A stretch of DNA of 64,000 nucleotides from CAZGNZ01 sp964527215 (GCA_964527215.1 CAZGNZ010000018.1:1-64000), one strand, 5' to 3'. Shown: positions 45,087 through 55,179, numbered from the stretch's first letter. Translations and numbers: made by a program. Notes: generated by a model from the letters alone, not told the origin.

Positions 45087-45884
45087 ATGAAGAAAGAACT
45101 TGAATATGCCATTGAAGCAGCACATCTTGCTGGACAGAAAATTCTCTCATTCTACAAAAGCAAATATGATATAACCGATAAAAGTTATCATAATCCGGTG
45201 ACGGATGCGGATTTTGCCTCCAACCAGGTCATCATGGATATTCTTCAGCCGGCATTCCCGGACTACGGATGGCTGTCGGAAGAAACAGTGGATTCACCGG
45301 AGCGTCTGAATGCGCAGCGGGTCTGGATTGTTGATCCGCTGGACGGCACAAAAGAATTCATAGAGGGCGTGGACAACTTTGTCGTCAGCATTGCCCTTGT
45401 GGAGGACGGGGTTTCCGTACTTGGCATCCTGTACAATCCGGTTACGAAAGAATTATTCCACGCAATTCGGGGATCGGGAGCGTTTTTTAACGGTGATCCC
45501 ATCACCTGCAGCCGGACTGAAACACTAGCGGACGCCAGTATCGTCATCAGCCGATCAGAAACCAGAAAAGGGCTTTGGGAAGGTACTGAAACCTGGTTCC
45601 GTGAGCAGGCCCACATAGGCAGTGTGGCTTACAAACTGGGACTGACCGCAGCCGGGCGGTTTGACTGCTTTGCCACCCTGAGACCCAAAAACGAATGGGA
45701 TGTGGCCGCAGGACAAGTGATTCTGGATGAAGCCGGAGCAGAGCTGGTGAATCTGGAAAGCCAGCAGGTACGGGTGTATAATCAGAAAACCACTTTGATT
45801 ACCCCGGGACTGATTGGAGGGAATCCGCACCTGATCCGCCAGTTCCAGACCCAATGGGCAAATCAGACAGCGGAACCCGTTTAA
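45087..45884 (+). CDS. cysQ: CysQ-like 3'(2'),5'-bisphosphate nucleotidase
   Basis: A 265-residue inositol-monophosphatase-fold enzyme. I start at ATG 45087; the frame is open from GTG 45051. Motif A is WLSEETVDSPER, the metal-binding WIVDPLDGTKEFI lies at about 92-104, and NEWDVAAGQVILDEAGA carries the C-terminal metal aspartate. GTKEFI and the length fit CysQ, which removes the 3' phosphate from PAP or PAPS in sulfur assimilation. It precedes thyA by 18 bases in the same direction. Confidence 0.85.
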   Translation: MKKELEYAIEAAHLAGQKILSFYKSKYDITDKSYHNPVTDADFASNQVIMDILQPAFPDYGWLSEETVDSPERLNAQRVWIVDPLDGTKEFIEGVDNFVVSIALVEDGVSVLGILYNPVTKELFHAIRGSGAFFNGDPITCSRTETLADASIVISRSETRKGLWEGTETWFREQAHIGSVAYKLGLTAAGRFDCFATLRPKNEWDVAAGQVILDEAGAELVNLESQQVRVYNQKTTLITPGLIGGNPHLIRQFQTQWANQTAEPV

Positions 45885-45902
45885 GCCAGGCAGAGGACGG
45901 GA

Positions 45903-46721
45903 ATGAAAGCATATCTTGATCTGGTTCGCACCGTATTGGAAAACGGCCGTCAGCAAACCAACCGTACCGGCATTGATACACTGTCGGTATTTGGATACCA
46001 TTACAAAATCAATCTCAGGGATGGATATCCCCTTCTTACCACGAAAAAAATCTATTTCAACTCCGTGATACGTGAACTGCTGTGGTATCTTTCCGGGGAA
46101 ACCCACATTCGACATCTGCGGCAGCACACTCGAATTTGGGATGACTGGAGCTCCCAGGAAAAAAACTGGGAAGTGGGCAGGATGTACGGCTATCAATGGG
46201 TGAATTGGGAAAAATATACGCGCGATCCGGAAACGGGACTGTTCAAAAGGGAATTCATTAATCAGATTCAGGAAGTGATCGATCTGATTAAAACCGATCC
46301 CAGTTCCCGGCGGATGGTGGTCACAGCCTGGAATCCCTCTGTACTTGATGAGGTTGCACTGCCCAGCTGTCATTCATTTTTCATGTTTTCAGTAACCGAC
46401 GGCAGGCTGAACTGCCATCTCACTCAGCGCAGCGGAGATATAGCCCTGGGCATACCGTTTAATATCGCCTGCTACGCAGCACTGACCCAGATGATTGCCG
46501 GGGAAACCGGTCTGGAGACGGGTGAATTCTCGCATTACATCAATGACGCACATATTTATATCAACCATGTGGCGGGTCTCGAAAATCAGCTGGAGCGAAA
46601 ACCGATGGCACTGCCAAGGCTGGAGATCGCTGAAAAACCATTCTGGGATCTGGAATTTGACGATTTCGTACTGCACGAATACAATCATCATCCTGCCATT
46701 AAATTTGACGTTGCCGTTTAG
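45903..46721 (+). CDS. thyA: Thymidylate synthase
   Basis: A 272-residue ThyA-type synthase that methylates dUMP to dTMP with methylenetetrahydrofolate. RTGIDTLSVFG, ELLWYLSGET, SSRRMVVTAWNP and LPSCHSFFMF with the catalytic Cys at about 156, followed by QRSGDIALGIPFNIACYA, are all as expected. The C-terminus ends IKFDVAV. It is followed within 12 bases by folA, which regenerates the folate cofactor it oxidises, so the two are a natural pair. Confidence 0.96.
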   Translation: MKAYLDLVRTVLENGRQQTNRTGIDTLSVFGYHYKINLRDGYPLLTTKKIYFNSVIRELLWYLSGETHIRHLRQHTRIWDDWSSQEKNWEVGRMYGYQWVNWEKYTRDPETGLFKREFINQIQEVIDLIKTDPSSRRMVVTAWNPSVLDEVALPSCHSFFMFSVTDGRLNCHLTQRSGDIALGIPFNIACYAALTQMIAGETGLETGEFSHYINDAHIYINHVAGLENQLERKPMALPRLEIAEKPFWDLEFDDFVLHEYNHHPAIKFDVAV

Positions 46722-46733
46722 GGAGTATTGGGA

Positions 46734-47228
46734 ATGAACAGCACTCTCAGAATTCATATGATCTGGGCTATGGACATGGAAGGCGGCATCGGTATTGGAA
46801 ATGACCTCCCTTGGCATATTTCTGAAGATTTGAAAAACTTCAAGCGCCTGACGCTTCACAAACCTGTTGTCATGGGACTAAACACCTGGATCTCTCTGCC
46901 CAGGAAACCGCTGCCGAACCGCAGAAACATCGTTCTGTCTCCGGAACCATGCCCGAATGTTGAATGCTATTCATCTATCAGCTCCTGCCTGAAACAGCTG
47001 AATTCAGATGGTATACCGGATGTGTTTATCACAGGCGGCGGGATGGTGTACGGGGAATTTTATCCAATGGCAACTGACCTGCATATCACGCTTGTCAACC
47101 AGACTACTGATGGGATAGACACCTGGTTTCCCATTGGCCTTGAAACGATCAGAAACGACTTTGATCAGCTGGAAGAATACCCGCTTACTGAAACAGCCGT
47201 CTACACCCGCTGGCAGCGGAAAATCTGA
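46734..47228 (+). CDS. folA: Dihydrofolate reductase
   Basis: A 164-residue DHFR that reduces dihydrofolate with NADPH. I choose ATG 46734 because GGGAG lies eight bases upstream; an in-frame TTG at 46728 is less likely. The N-terminal WAMDMEGGIGIGNDLPWHISEDLKNFKRLT is the folate site with the conserved acidic residue, VVMGLNTW and LPNRRNIVLS form the cofactor region, and FITGGGMVYGEFY is the glycine motif. It follows thyA in the same transcription unit. Confidence 0.95.
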   Translation: MNSTLRIHMIWAMDMEGGIGIGNDLPWHISEDLKNFKRLTLHKPVVMGLNTWISLPRKPLPNRRNIVLSPEPCPNVECYSSISSCLKQLNSDGIPDVFITGGGMVYGEFYPMATDLHITLVNQTTDGIDTWFPIGLETIRNDFDQLEEYPLTETAVYTRWQRKI

Positions 47229-47302
47229 TTTCGTCCCTGATTATCGGGGTTGTTTCCGCGGCTGCGTGTGCCTCATCGTCAGTCAGTATTGATATTGTCT
47301 CT

Positions 47303-48247
47303 TTATCTGACCTCTCCGATAAATACGAGAAAGACACCGGCCACCGCCAGAATCAATGAGATGATGCGCCGCGGCGTAATGGGTTCTTTCAGGAATAATC
47401 CGGCAAACAGAAATATAAAAATGGTCGATGTCTGATTTAAGATACCGGCAATAGATACTTTGGTAAGTGCCATTCCCCCGATCCAGAGAATCATTGCAAG
47501 GAATGTACCCAGAACGGAACTGGAAATCAATCCCGGCCAGATAGTGGAATCCTTAAACGGAGAAAACAGATCCTGCTGTTTCCTGAACAGGAACATGAAT
47601 CCGGCCGAGAACAGCAGCCCGGGGATCAGTCTGAAACCCGCCAGCCAGAACTGCTGACCGATATTGTCAGATACTTTGTTCAATATCGGTTTGATCATCA
47701 CAATTCCTCCGGCCATCAATGCCATCGCCGTAATACCTAAGCCGATTCCGACCAGAAATTCCTTTTTCGATGCCGGCAGATTCTTCAGCCTGAAGGAAGC
47801 AAAAAGGATTGCAGAAACGATCAGCACCGCTCCGGTAAACTGCAGAAGGCTCAGGCGCTCGCCCACCAGGATATAGGCAAACAGCAGGACAAACGCGCTG
47901 TACATACAGTCCACAATGGCAGATATTCCGGCTCCGAGGATATTCAGCGATTTCAGAAATATGGTATCCGCTACCCCAATTCCCACACCGCCGCTCAGAA
48001 TCAGCATCCAATACTCCCGGCTGGTAAACCCGGCTGCGCCGGACGGATCCAGAGGCTGCAGGAGCGGTTCTCCAATTATCAGACAGGTAATAAAAAAAAG
48101 CAGCAGACCAACCGCATTCTTGAACGGGTTCAACACCAGCGGCGATATTTTCTCACCGGTTCGCTTAAATATTATGACGGCCATTGCCCAGAGGACAGCA
48201 CTGCCCAGAGACAGAATTTCACCAATGAACGGAACAGTATGAATCAA
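47303..48247 (-). CDS. EamA/DMT-family transporter 2
   Basis: A 314-residue ten-helix membrane protein with two EamA repeats, starting at TTG 48247 with GAGG five bases before it. The first repeat ends in GERLSLLQFTGAVLIVSAILF and the second in LKEPITPRRIISLILAVAGVFLVF, the standard end of each repeat. It probably exports a small metabolite; the substrate is unknown. It converges on folA and is related to the transporter at 38114 in fold, though the two are not closely similar by eye. Confidence 0.87.
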   Translation of the reverse strand: MIHTVPFIGEILSLGSAVLWAMAVIIFKRTGEKISPLVLNPFKNAVGLLLFFITCLIIGEPLLQPLDPSGAAGFTSREYWMLILSGGVGIGVADTIFLKSLNILGAGISAIVDCMYSAFVLLFAYILVGERLSLLQFTGAVLIVSAILFASFRLKNLPASKKEFLVGIGLGITAMALMAGGIVMIKPILNKVSDNIGQQFWLAGFRLIPGLLFSAGFMFLFRKQQDLFSPFKDSTIWPGLISSSVLGTFLAMILWIGGMALTKVSIAGILNQTSTIFIFLFAGLFLKEPITPRRIISLILAVAGVFLVFIGEVR

Positions 48248-48322
48248 ATCGTCCTCATGAATTCAAAAGGGTATTTTTAGAAGAAAGTCAATCAATAAAG
48301 TTGAAATGAATTGGAAGATGAA

Positions 48323-48889
48323 TTACAGGTTTTTATTCCGGATGTTGGATTTTTTCCAGTTGGCTTTATGAATGTGATAGATATGGTGTTTAACTGAACA
48401 CGTTTTTGATTGCAGCTTCAGTGGAAATTGATAGATTGACGTGCCGACCCTGATTCCGCCGACAGCTTCCTGCATTTTTATTGATGCGGTATTTCGAATG
48501 TTGGGTGTGGCTTCAACAATACGGCATTCGGTGCGCCTGAACAGATAATCCAACAGCAGCCATTTAATTTCCCGTCCGTATCCGCGGCCCTGGAATTCCG
48601 GAAGCAGTTTGATATCCGTGGAAGCTATTCCTTTCGAATCCGGCGGATGCATATGGCATTCACCAATCGGCGGACCTTGCGGAATCTCTGCAACCAGCAG
48701 ACGGTTCAGAGCGGATTCCGGTTCTTCGGACAGCCGTTTTTTTATATCAGACAGTGAGATATCCAGTCCGTTTGGATATCCCACCATCTTCATGATATCG
48801 GGATTTGTCCACAATTTGAAAAACAGGTCTGCGTCTCCCTGAACAGCCTGCCGGATAATCATCCGCCGGGACTGGATGACGATACTCAA
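48323..48889 (-). CDS. GNAT N-acetyltransferase
   Basis: A 188-residue RimJ-like acetyltransferase starting at TTG 48889. RMIIRQAVQGDADLFFKLWTNPDIMK is the usual N-terminal strand-helix, and the acetyl-CoA loop is LPEFQGRGYGREIKWLLLDYLF (Q/RxxGxG/A) at about residues 93-113, followed by NIRNTASIKMQEAVGG. The last 35 residues are basic (HHIYHIHKANWKKSN...) and extend beyond the domain. Substrate unknown. Confidence 0.85.
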   Translation of the reverse strand: MSIVIQSRRMIIRQAVQGDADLFFKLWTNPDIMKMVGYPNGLDISLSDIKKRLSEEPESALNRLLVAEIPQGPPIGECHMHPPDSKGIASTDIKLLPEFQGRGYGREIKWLLLDYLFRRTECRIVEATPNIRNTASIKMQEAVGGIRVGTSIYQFPLKLQSKTCSVKHHIYHIHKANWKKSNIRNKNL

Positions 48890-48944
48890 ATTCCGGCAGA
48901 TGGGTTACCAGCGTGTCCGCAGAAAACGGGTGGACGGATCCGCA

Positions 48945-51900
48945 TTATTTCATTAACACCATTTTTTCGGAGAATACCCTGTCTCCTGCAGTCAAACGGC
49001 AGAAATATACACCCGACGGCTGCAGCCTTCCGGACTGATCCGACCCCTGCCAGGTGTAATGATATTCTCCGGCAGTTCGGACACCGTGATCCAGAACCTG
49101 TATTTCATGTCCCATCATATCGTAAACCGCGAGGTGTACAAAACTGTCTTCAGCCAGGTCGAACCGGATTTCGGTTTCAGGATTGAACGGATTGGGGGCG
49201 TTCGGATACAGACAAATCTTTTCAGGCAGAACGGTATGAGTGGCCGCAACAGATAAACCCGCCCCGTCCGAAATAACGATTCCACTGTACTCCGCCAGAT
49301 CCTCTCCTGTCAGTCTGATATAATCAGTCAGTGATCCATCCAGTGAATATCCAACAAGTTTCTCAGCAGTCTGATCCAGCCGCCAGCCGTCCGGCAGATT
49401 GTGACCAGACAGCCTGACCGCGCGTGTCAGTGTTAATTCAAACCCGGCCAGATGATCGCCGCTGATTTCCATGATGTTCTCTCCGGTCCGTATGTCAGCA
49501 GGTCCGACTGCACTGCGGTTCAGGCCCGGCTCGAAGGAGTCAAACAGGATAAGATTCACGAGCTGCACCACATCCAGTACATTCAGAACGCTGTCCTCAT
49601 TCAAATCAGCGGACCAGATTTGGTACTCATCGGGTTCTTCCACCAGTATAATGAAGTTCACCAGCTGCACTACATCCAGCACATTGACATCCGCATCGCC
49701 GTTGATATCTCCGATATAGCCGATCGATAGAATGTGGATCAGGGTTTCTGCCGTCAGTTCTCCGCCCAGCGGATCGCTGACCACAACATCAAGCAGTTCC
49801 AGCAGAACTTCCGTTCCCATAGCCGCTTCGTTTGAAACCTGCAGATGCAGTTCTCCGATCTGACCACTGCCGGCTTCCCATACACAGCCTTCCAGACTGA
49901 AAAATATAATGATGGATGATCCTTCAACATTATTGAAACTGACACTCATGCAATCCATTCCGGATTCAACGCTGATAATATCCGCTGCGTCCGGTGTATC
50001 GGTCAGTGTAAACTGGAGTCCGCCCACTGGCTGGCTGTTTTCCATTCGGATTGGAAGAACCAGCGTATCACCCGGCATTGCGGCAGCATCCTCCAGCGCC
50101 AGAAACACAGAAGGTTCAGGTATCATTGGCTCGAGGAAGAAGTTAAACGACACGGTGTTCTGTATCATGATTTCATGTGTCTGCTCATGATATCCTTCCG
50201 CTTCAGCGCTGATTTCAAAGAAGCCCGGATAAGGAACCTCAATCAAGTAGTACCCTTCACCACTGCTGACCGCTTCCGATGAAAAATCTTCCCCGGCTAT
50301 GGCAATAATGGCGTCAGGGAGGGGGATTTCAAGACCATTTTCCAGTCCATGCACATAACCGAAAACGGCATGAGTACCGGTATCACCAAAAATAAAATCA
50401 TGCTGAAGCACGTCGCCGGCATCAAGCAATATCTCTGCTGACTGCACTTCACCGTTCACCGTTGTGCAAGTGACAAGATACATACCGATCGGCAGCTCGA
50501 TTTCATATCCGCCATCGTCGTGACTGAAAACAGTGAACATAATACCGATTTCCGGCTGAAGGACCTGTATTTCAGCCCCTTGTACCGGAACCAGACCATC
50601 CTCGGATTCCTGATACACATGTCCAAACAGGACAGCCGTTTCAGCCGGTGCATAGGGGTTCACACATTCCGTATTGCTGAATTCTGAAACCGCATCTCCC
50701 ACCACGGCATTGACCATGAAGCAGTTGATAGTATCGGGTGCGATGAAATCACCAAAAAGATAATCAAAATGCATTAATTCAGTGGTCCCCGCCAGCTCAA
50801 ATTCATAACCGCTCTGCCAGCCCAAATTGGCATATACCTGGAAAACCGGCAGCATAACCGGATCCGGCAGCGGGGGATAAGACCAGGTGAGGGACACTCC
50901 GCCAGAGGGACCCATTTCAGGGACAAATACGGCATTCAGGTCGAAAGGCGGCGAAGGAATTGGGAATTCTCCCAGCATGATACAAACGATATTGGACGGA
51001 TTTGATTCATACTCATCACAAAAAGCAGTCACCTGAAAACAGATTTCCGCTGGCAGTTCCAAATCATCAAGCGGGATGGGAAATTCGAAAATGGTTTCAG
51101 ACGTGTCGCCAATCAGTTCCCAAGTTTGATCGGGGGTGTCCGGATGACCGGCATACACATGATATTCCGGCAGACAGTTCAGCGGCCAGACCAGAGGCGG
51201 TTCCCAGGTCATGACTGCAAGGTTTTGATCTTCCGTCAGTGTAACAGTCAGATTCCGGGGCGCATCTTCCTGAGGGAGTTCCCAAAGATTGAAATGGAAA
51301 TCCACGTCCACCACATCACCTGGCTCAATCGGAACCAGTTCATACACTGTGCCGTATTCAGTGATACATCCTATCAGCCAGGGAATTTCAATGCCCGAAT
51401 CAATCACTTCCATCTGGTAAAATCCGTTTTCATCGGTCACGGCAGTATAAATAATGGTATATCCCCATTCCGGATTCGCCGTCATTTCAGCACCGGCCAG
51501 CGGGAAGGTTGGTCCTTCCGGTGAATACTGGAACGATACATATCCCTGAACGACGGCAGTTTCCATCGGATTGGCGGGATCAATACAGACAGTATTGCTT
51601 GGGTCCGATTCCAGTTCACCGCAAAAAGCCGTAATCTGATAACAGATTTCAAGCTGGTTGAAATTCGTCAGCGGATGAAAGTAATCCGTTTCTGAAGTTT
51701 CCGTCAGCAGCTGCCAGTCTGAATTGTCCATACTGTAATAAATGCGGTACTCAGGAAGGCAGTTGAGGGGCCATTCCAGGGGAGGTTCCCAGATGAGATG
51801 GACAACGGTAAAATCTTCTGTCAGAAATCCCTGCAGGTTTTGAGGGGGTGTCAGGGGATTGTCCTCCCAGCCGTAGAAATTGAAATTCAGTTCAGTACCG

Positions 51901-53087
51901 TTTTCGGGGAAAACCATTACTTCGGAAGTCTGGGTACCCATTTCAGTACTGCAGGTCACAATCCATGGGATGTCCCAGGCATTGAGTTCCATTTCATACA
52001 ATCCGTCCTCATCTGTAGTGGTGGACGGATTGGGCTCCGGACCCCAGGCGGGGGTGGCACTGATAAATGCTCCCTCAATGGGAAAAGTGGGACCCATGGG
52101 TGACAGCTGTCCGGTAACGATTCCGAAAATCCATCCGGTTTCTTCCGGATTGAATTCAGGTTCCAGATAGAAATCCATATACACCGGTTCGTCGGGATTC
52201 AGGATCAATTCGGATGTCTGCGTCATGTATCCTTCCGCAGATACTTCAACCTGTGTCGCCCCATCGCTCAGTTCCGAAAAACCAAAACCGCCATCATTAT
52301 CGGTCACAGTTTCATTCAGAACTTCGCCGGTCAATCCGGAAAAAACCCGTACAAGGGCTCCCGGCAGCGGAACGGGCAGGCCGATATCATTTGGATTGAC
52401 GCTGAACACGTGGCCATGGAAAACAACGTCATCCGTGTTCTGCGGGGTCAGTGCAAAATCATGATGCAGTTCTCCGGGCAGCAGCACAAGATTTTCATGC
52501 AGCAGTTCAAAGCCTTCATGAGAAAGGGTGGCTATCCATTCATCGCCGTATTCGGGAAAAAGGCTGATATCCAGCGTGTAATACCCAAGTTCATCGGAAT
52601 AGGCAGTGAATGCGATATCCATTGGGCTGTTCAGTTGATAAATACTGAGCAACGTTCCGGGAAGAATGCAGGCCAGTTCGCTGTCGGTACAGTCTTCAAT
52701 CCACACCCGGCCGTGGAGATGACAGATATCGTTCAGCGGCAGCGGTTCCAGCAGGAAATCAAGCTGAAGCATCTGACCTTCGGGGAACACGGTCTCGCTG
52801 GCGGACTGATATCCTTCTGCAGAAACAAGGACGGTAACAGGACCGTCCCAGTTCCAAAGAAAGGTTAATTCATAATCACCGTTTTCATCCGTCACTGTCT
52901 GGATTTCACTGACGGCATCCGGAACCGATACTTCTGCACCGTGGATGGGCATGTATAGACCGGTATTGGTTGGTCCGGATACCTGTCCGAAGACAGTTAT
53001 TTCCTGGGCAATTGTCCAGCTGAAAAGGGTGAAAATGAAAAAAGGTAAGCTAAACAGTAAGTGGGGTTTGTTACGGGAAACCATCAT
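48945..53087 (-). CDS. Large modular surface protein with cohesin-like, dockerin-like and T9SS-type sorting modules
   Basis: A 1380-residue exported protein; ATG 53087 follows GGAG by five bases. Residues 1-28 are a signal peptide. There are about seven carboxypeptidase-regulatory-like beta-sandwiches (near 30-118, 120-208, 215-310, 315-405, 505-605, 825-905, 910-990) and three fibronectin type III modules (near 407-500, 607-700, 707-815). A cohesin-like domain covers about 990-1120 (MPGDTLVLPI...), a dockerin-like pair about 1122-1182 (DINGDADVNVLDVV, DLNEDSVLNVLDVV), and the last 80 residues are a FlgD-like/type IX sorting domain with APNPFNPET and GVYFCRLTAGD. Two adjoining regulatory-FN3 units share WEPPL.WPLNCLPEY, implying internal duplication. 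Probably a surface adhesin or scaffold. Confidence 0.87.
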   Translation of the reverse strand: MMVSRNKPHLLFSLPFFIFTLFSWTIAQEITVFGQVSGPTNTGLYMPIHGAEVSVPDAVSEIQTVTDENGDYELTFLWNWDGPVTVLVSAEGYQSASETVFPEGQMLQLDFLLEPLPLNDICHLHGRVWIEDCTDSELACILPGTLLSIYQLNSPMDIAFTAYSDELGYYTLDISLFPEYGDEWIATLSHEGFELLHENLVLLPGELHHDFALTPQNTDDVVFHGHVFSVNPNDIGLPVPLPGALVRVFSGLTGEVLNETVTDNDGGFGFSELSDGATQVEVSAEGYMTQTSELILNPDEPVYMDFYLEPEFNPEETGWIFGIVTGQLSPMGPTFPIEGAFISATPAWGPEPNPSTTTDEDGLYEMELNAWDIPWIVTCSTEMGTQTSEVMVFPENGTELNFNFYGWEDNPLTPPQNLQGFLTEDFTVVHLIWEPPLEWPLNCLPEYRIYYSMDNSDWQLLTETSETDYFHPLTNFNQLEICYQITAFCGELESDPSNTVCIDPANPMETAVVQGYVSFQYSPEGPTFPLAGAEMTANPEWGYTIIYTAVTDENGFYQMEVIDSGIEIPWLIGCITEYGTVYELVPIEPGDVVDVDFHFNLWELPQEDAPRNLTVTLTEDQNLAVMTWEPPLVWPLNCLPEYHVYAGHPDTPDQTWELIGDTSETIFEFPIPLDDLELPAEICFQVTAFCDEYESNPSNIVCIMLGEFPIPSPPFDLNAVFVPEMGPSGGVSLTWSYPPLPDPVMLPVFQVYANLGWQSGYEFELAGTTELMHFDYLFGDFIAPDTINCFMVNAVVGDAVSEFSNTECVNPYAPAETAVLFGHVYQESEDGLVPVQGAEIQVLQPEIGIMFTVFSHDDGGYEIELPIGMYLVTCTTVNGEVQSAEILLDAGDVLQHDFIFGDTGTHAVFGYVHGLENGLEIPLPDAIIAIAGEDFSSEAVSSGEGYYLIEVPYPGFFEISAEAEGYHEQTHEIMIQNTVSFNFFLEPMIPEPSVFLALEDAAAMPGDTLVLPIRMENSQPVGGLQFTLTDTPDAADIISVESGMDCMSVSFNNVEGSSIIIFFSLEGCVWEAGSGQIGELHLQVSNEAAMGTEVLLELLDVVVSDPLGGELTAETLIHILSIGYIGDINGDADVNVLDVVQLVNFIILVEEPDEYQIWSADLNEDSVLNVLDVVQLVNLILFDSFEPGLNRSAVGPADIRTGENIMEISGDHLAGFELTLTRAVRLSGHNLPDGWRLDQTAEKLVGYSLDGSLTDYIRLTGEDLAEYSGIVISDGAGLSVAATHTVLPEKICLYPNAPNPFNPETEIRFDLAEDSFVHLAVYDMMGHEIQVLDHGVRTAGEYHYTWQGSDQSGRLQPSGVYFCRLTAGDRVFSEKMVLMK

Positions 53088-53423
53088 TCAGCTCCTGTAA
53101 AAAGGTTGGAAAGAACAACTGTGAATTTACAAAATATTTGTATTCCCCATTTGTGTTTTTCGAATTGCATCATAAATGAAATGCCGGAATGCTGGTCGTT
53201 CTGAAAAACCGGACTGGTACACTCATGACAAGCCGGTAATCCAACCTGAACCGTATTTACCCACTCGGATGATTCATGCAATCATACTGCGCGGTTCATC
53301 CCGGTGGATGACAAAACCCAAGATAAACCCCAGGCTCATGCAGCGGCGAATTCACCATTTTGCCGTATCTGCATTGTCAAATGACCGGCGGAGGATGATT
53401 AGGGAAATGGAGATGGCGGTGGA
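53088..53423. other. Gene-free intergenic region
   Basis: Leader of the large surface protein on one side. A plus-strand frame at 53176-53448 is open for 90 codons, but it is Arg/Met-rich, has no ribosome binding site and runs into the reductase gene on the other strand; I do not accept it as a gene. Confidence 0.5.
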
Positions 53424-54482
53424 TCAGGGCATTGCGGGCGGGGAATGATCCCTGAAATCGAGAAGGATTTTTCCGAAATTTTTTCGATCCTGGATGTACT
53501 GATGGGCTTCCGGGGCTTCCGTATAAGGGAAAATACGGTCCACAATGGGTTCGATGGCGCCGGTATCTGCAAGTTTCAAGAGTTTTGTGACAGCCGATCT
53601 GATACGGTGTTCGTATCCGTTCAGCCGTCCGAGATGAAATCCCATGATGCTTCGGTTGTGGGCAATCAGCTGGTAGGGTTTATAGGCCGGTGTGGTCCAG
53701 AGCTCTTTCATCAGCTTGATCAGATTGCGCTTTCGTCCGTTGACCAGTTTCTGATCACCGTAAACAATCAGACGTCCCATTTTTGACAGCATATTGTAAC
53801 TGATTTTCCAGCTTTGTCCGCCGAGCGGATCAATAATAAGATCTGCCCCCTGACCCTTTGTAAAATCCATCACCCTTTCGTAAACATTGTCTCGATTGTA
53901 ATCAATGCATTCATCAACACCCAGCTGATAAAGACGGTTGTGTTTCCAGCTGGAAGCAGTTCCGATGATTCTGGCACCCACAACTCTGGCAAGCTGAATC
54001 ATGGCGGTTCCCATACCGCCGCCGGCACCATGGATAATGACGGTTCTGCCCTGGCGCAGGCAGCCCATTTCAATCAGCATGAGCCATGCTGTCGTATAAA
54101 TGACGGGAAAGGCCGCGCCCTGCTGAAAAGAGAATGTATCCGGTAGGGGAATTACATTCTTGACCGGTACAATCACATGGGTGGAGTAGCTGCAGTGGTG
54201 GCAGAATGTCATTACTTTCTGTCCGATACTGAATCCGCTCGCGCCGGGGCCCTCCATTTCCACCACACCGCTGGCTTCACTGCCCAATGCAGCAGGCGGC
54301 ATCGGAGCACCGGGATACAGATTCATCCTGGCCATTATTTCCGAGAAATTCACCCCTGCAAACTGAACCCGGATCCGCACCTCTCCGGCCCTTGGCTCCG
54401 GTTTCGGAGTGTCAATCACCTGCAGAACCTCGGGCGGTCCGAATCGGTTATAAATGATTTGCTTCATAGGGATGTTTTCCAT
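53424..54482 (-). CDS. Medium-chain reductase/quinone oxidoreductase-like protein
   Basis: A 352-residue MDR-superfamily enzyme of the quinone oxidoreductase/VAT-1 type. GPPEVLQVIDTPKPEPRAGEVRIRVQFAGVNFSEIMAR opens the GroES-like domain; GSEASGVVE is conserved. The cofactor site is HGAGGGMGTAMIQLAR at about 152-167, and DPLGGQSWKISYNML continues the fold. Zinc-binding cysteines of alcohol dehydrogenases are absent, as is normal for this group. It reduces quinones or enones with NADPH; the true substrate is unknown. Confidence 0.88.
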   Translation of the reverse strand: MENIPMKQIIYNRFGPPEVLQVIDTPKPEPRAGEVRIRVQFAGVNFSEIMARMNLYPGAPMPPAALGSEASGVVEMEGPGASGFSIGQKVMTFCHHCSYSTHVIVPVKNVIPLPDTFSFQQGAAFPVIYTTAWLMLIEMGCLRQGRTVIIHGAGGGMGTAMIQLARVVGARIIGTASSWKHNRLYQLGVDECIDYNRDNVYERVMDFTKGQGADLIIDPLGGQSWKISYNMLSKMGRLIVYGDQKLVNGRKRNLIKLMKELWTTPAYKPYQLIAHNRSIMGFHLGRLNGYEHRIRSAVTKLLKLADTGAIEPIVDRIFPYTEAPEAHQYIQDRKNFGKILLDFRDHSPPAMP

Positions 54483-54530
54483 GGGCCCTGTTCCGGAAAT
54501 AAATTTAAAGGGAAGTTCTCATGCAGTCCT

Positions 54531-54600
54531 AGCCCGCATATTTCAAGAGAATATCTATGTGTAAAATGCCTTGCATTATCCGGACGACGAGATATCTGGT
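54531..54600 (+). repeat. Long repeat family R2, copy C (partial)
   Basis: These 70 bases align with the first part of copy A (412-480) and with the reverse complement of copy B (30403-30473): TTTCAAGAGAATATCTATGTG, TGCATTATCCGGACGACGAGAT. The second half of the family is not recognisable here. It lies between the reductase gene and the response-regulator gene. Confidence 0.65.
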
Positions 54601-54813
54601 CATAACCTGCGTTGTCAGCCTTGAAAATTGTATTTCACACGATTATTACTGGTTTGTTAATACAGGAATAATTGCTAATTTTTTATTGTCGATACCAGCT
54701 TCAACTAAGGCAAATCAGCCGAAGTTCACACTTAAGTATTGGACAAATCCCTACACCAGATCCTTTCATTACCGCATTAATTATCAGTTAACTATCCGGA
54801 TACAGAATCAATT

Positions 54814-55179
54814 ATGAACGATAAAAACATATTGATCGTCGAAGATGAAATCTTAATTGCTCAGCTCATCAGGGAATCGGTAACACAGTTTGGTTTCCAG
54901 GCGGACGTAGTAAAATCGGGACCTGAAGCATTGGAATATGTTCAGACAAACCAGGTGGATTTGATCCTGATGGATGTGATGCTGGGAGGCCCTCTGAACG
55001 GGATAGATACGGTTGTTGAAATTCAGAAGCAGTCGCTTGAAATTCCTGTTGTGTATGCCACCGGTGCCATGATCGAGAAGGATGCTCCGGAGCTGACAGC
55101 CACCAATCCTGCCGGTGTGGTGAAAAAGCCTATACACATCGGACAGTTGATTCAGACTATTAAAGAGATTCTTGATTAG
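54814..55179 (+). CDS. Stand-alone response regulator receiver
   Basis: A 121-residue receiver domain without an output domain. Acidic pocket E10-D11, phosphoacceptor D54 in LILMDVML, T83 in VYATGAM and K104/K105 before P106 in VVKKPIH are in their usual places. It would relay phosphate from a sensor kinase not encoded next to it, as CheY-like and Spo0F-like proteins do. It converges on ligA with five bases between the stops. Output unknown. Confidence 0.92.
   Translation: MNDKNILIVEDEILIAQLIRESVTQFGFQADVVKSGPEALEYVQTNQVDLILMDVMLGGPLNGIDTVVEIQKQSLEIPVVYATGAMIEKDAPELTATNPAGVVKKPIHIGQLIQTIKEILD

Noticed and set aside
53176..53448. 90-codon plus-strand frame beside the reductase gene
   Set aside because: Unusual Arg/Met-rich composition, no ribosome binding site, and overlap with a solid gene on the other strand.
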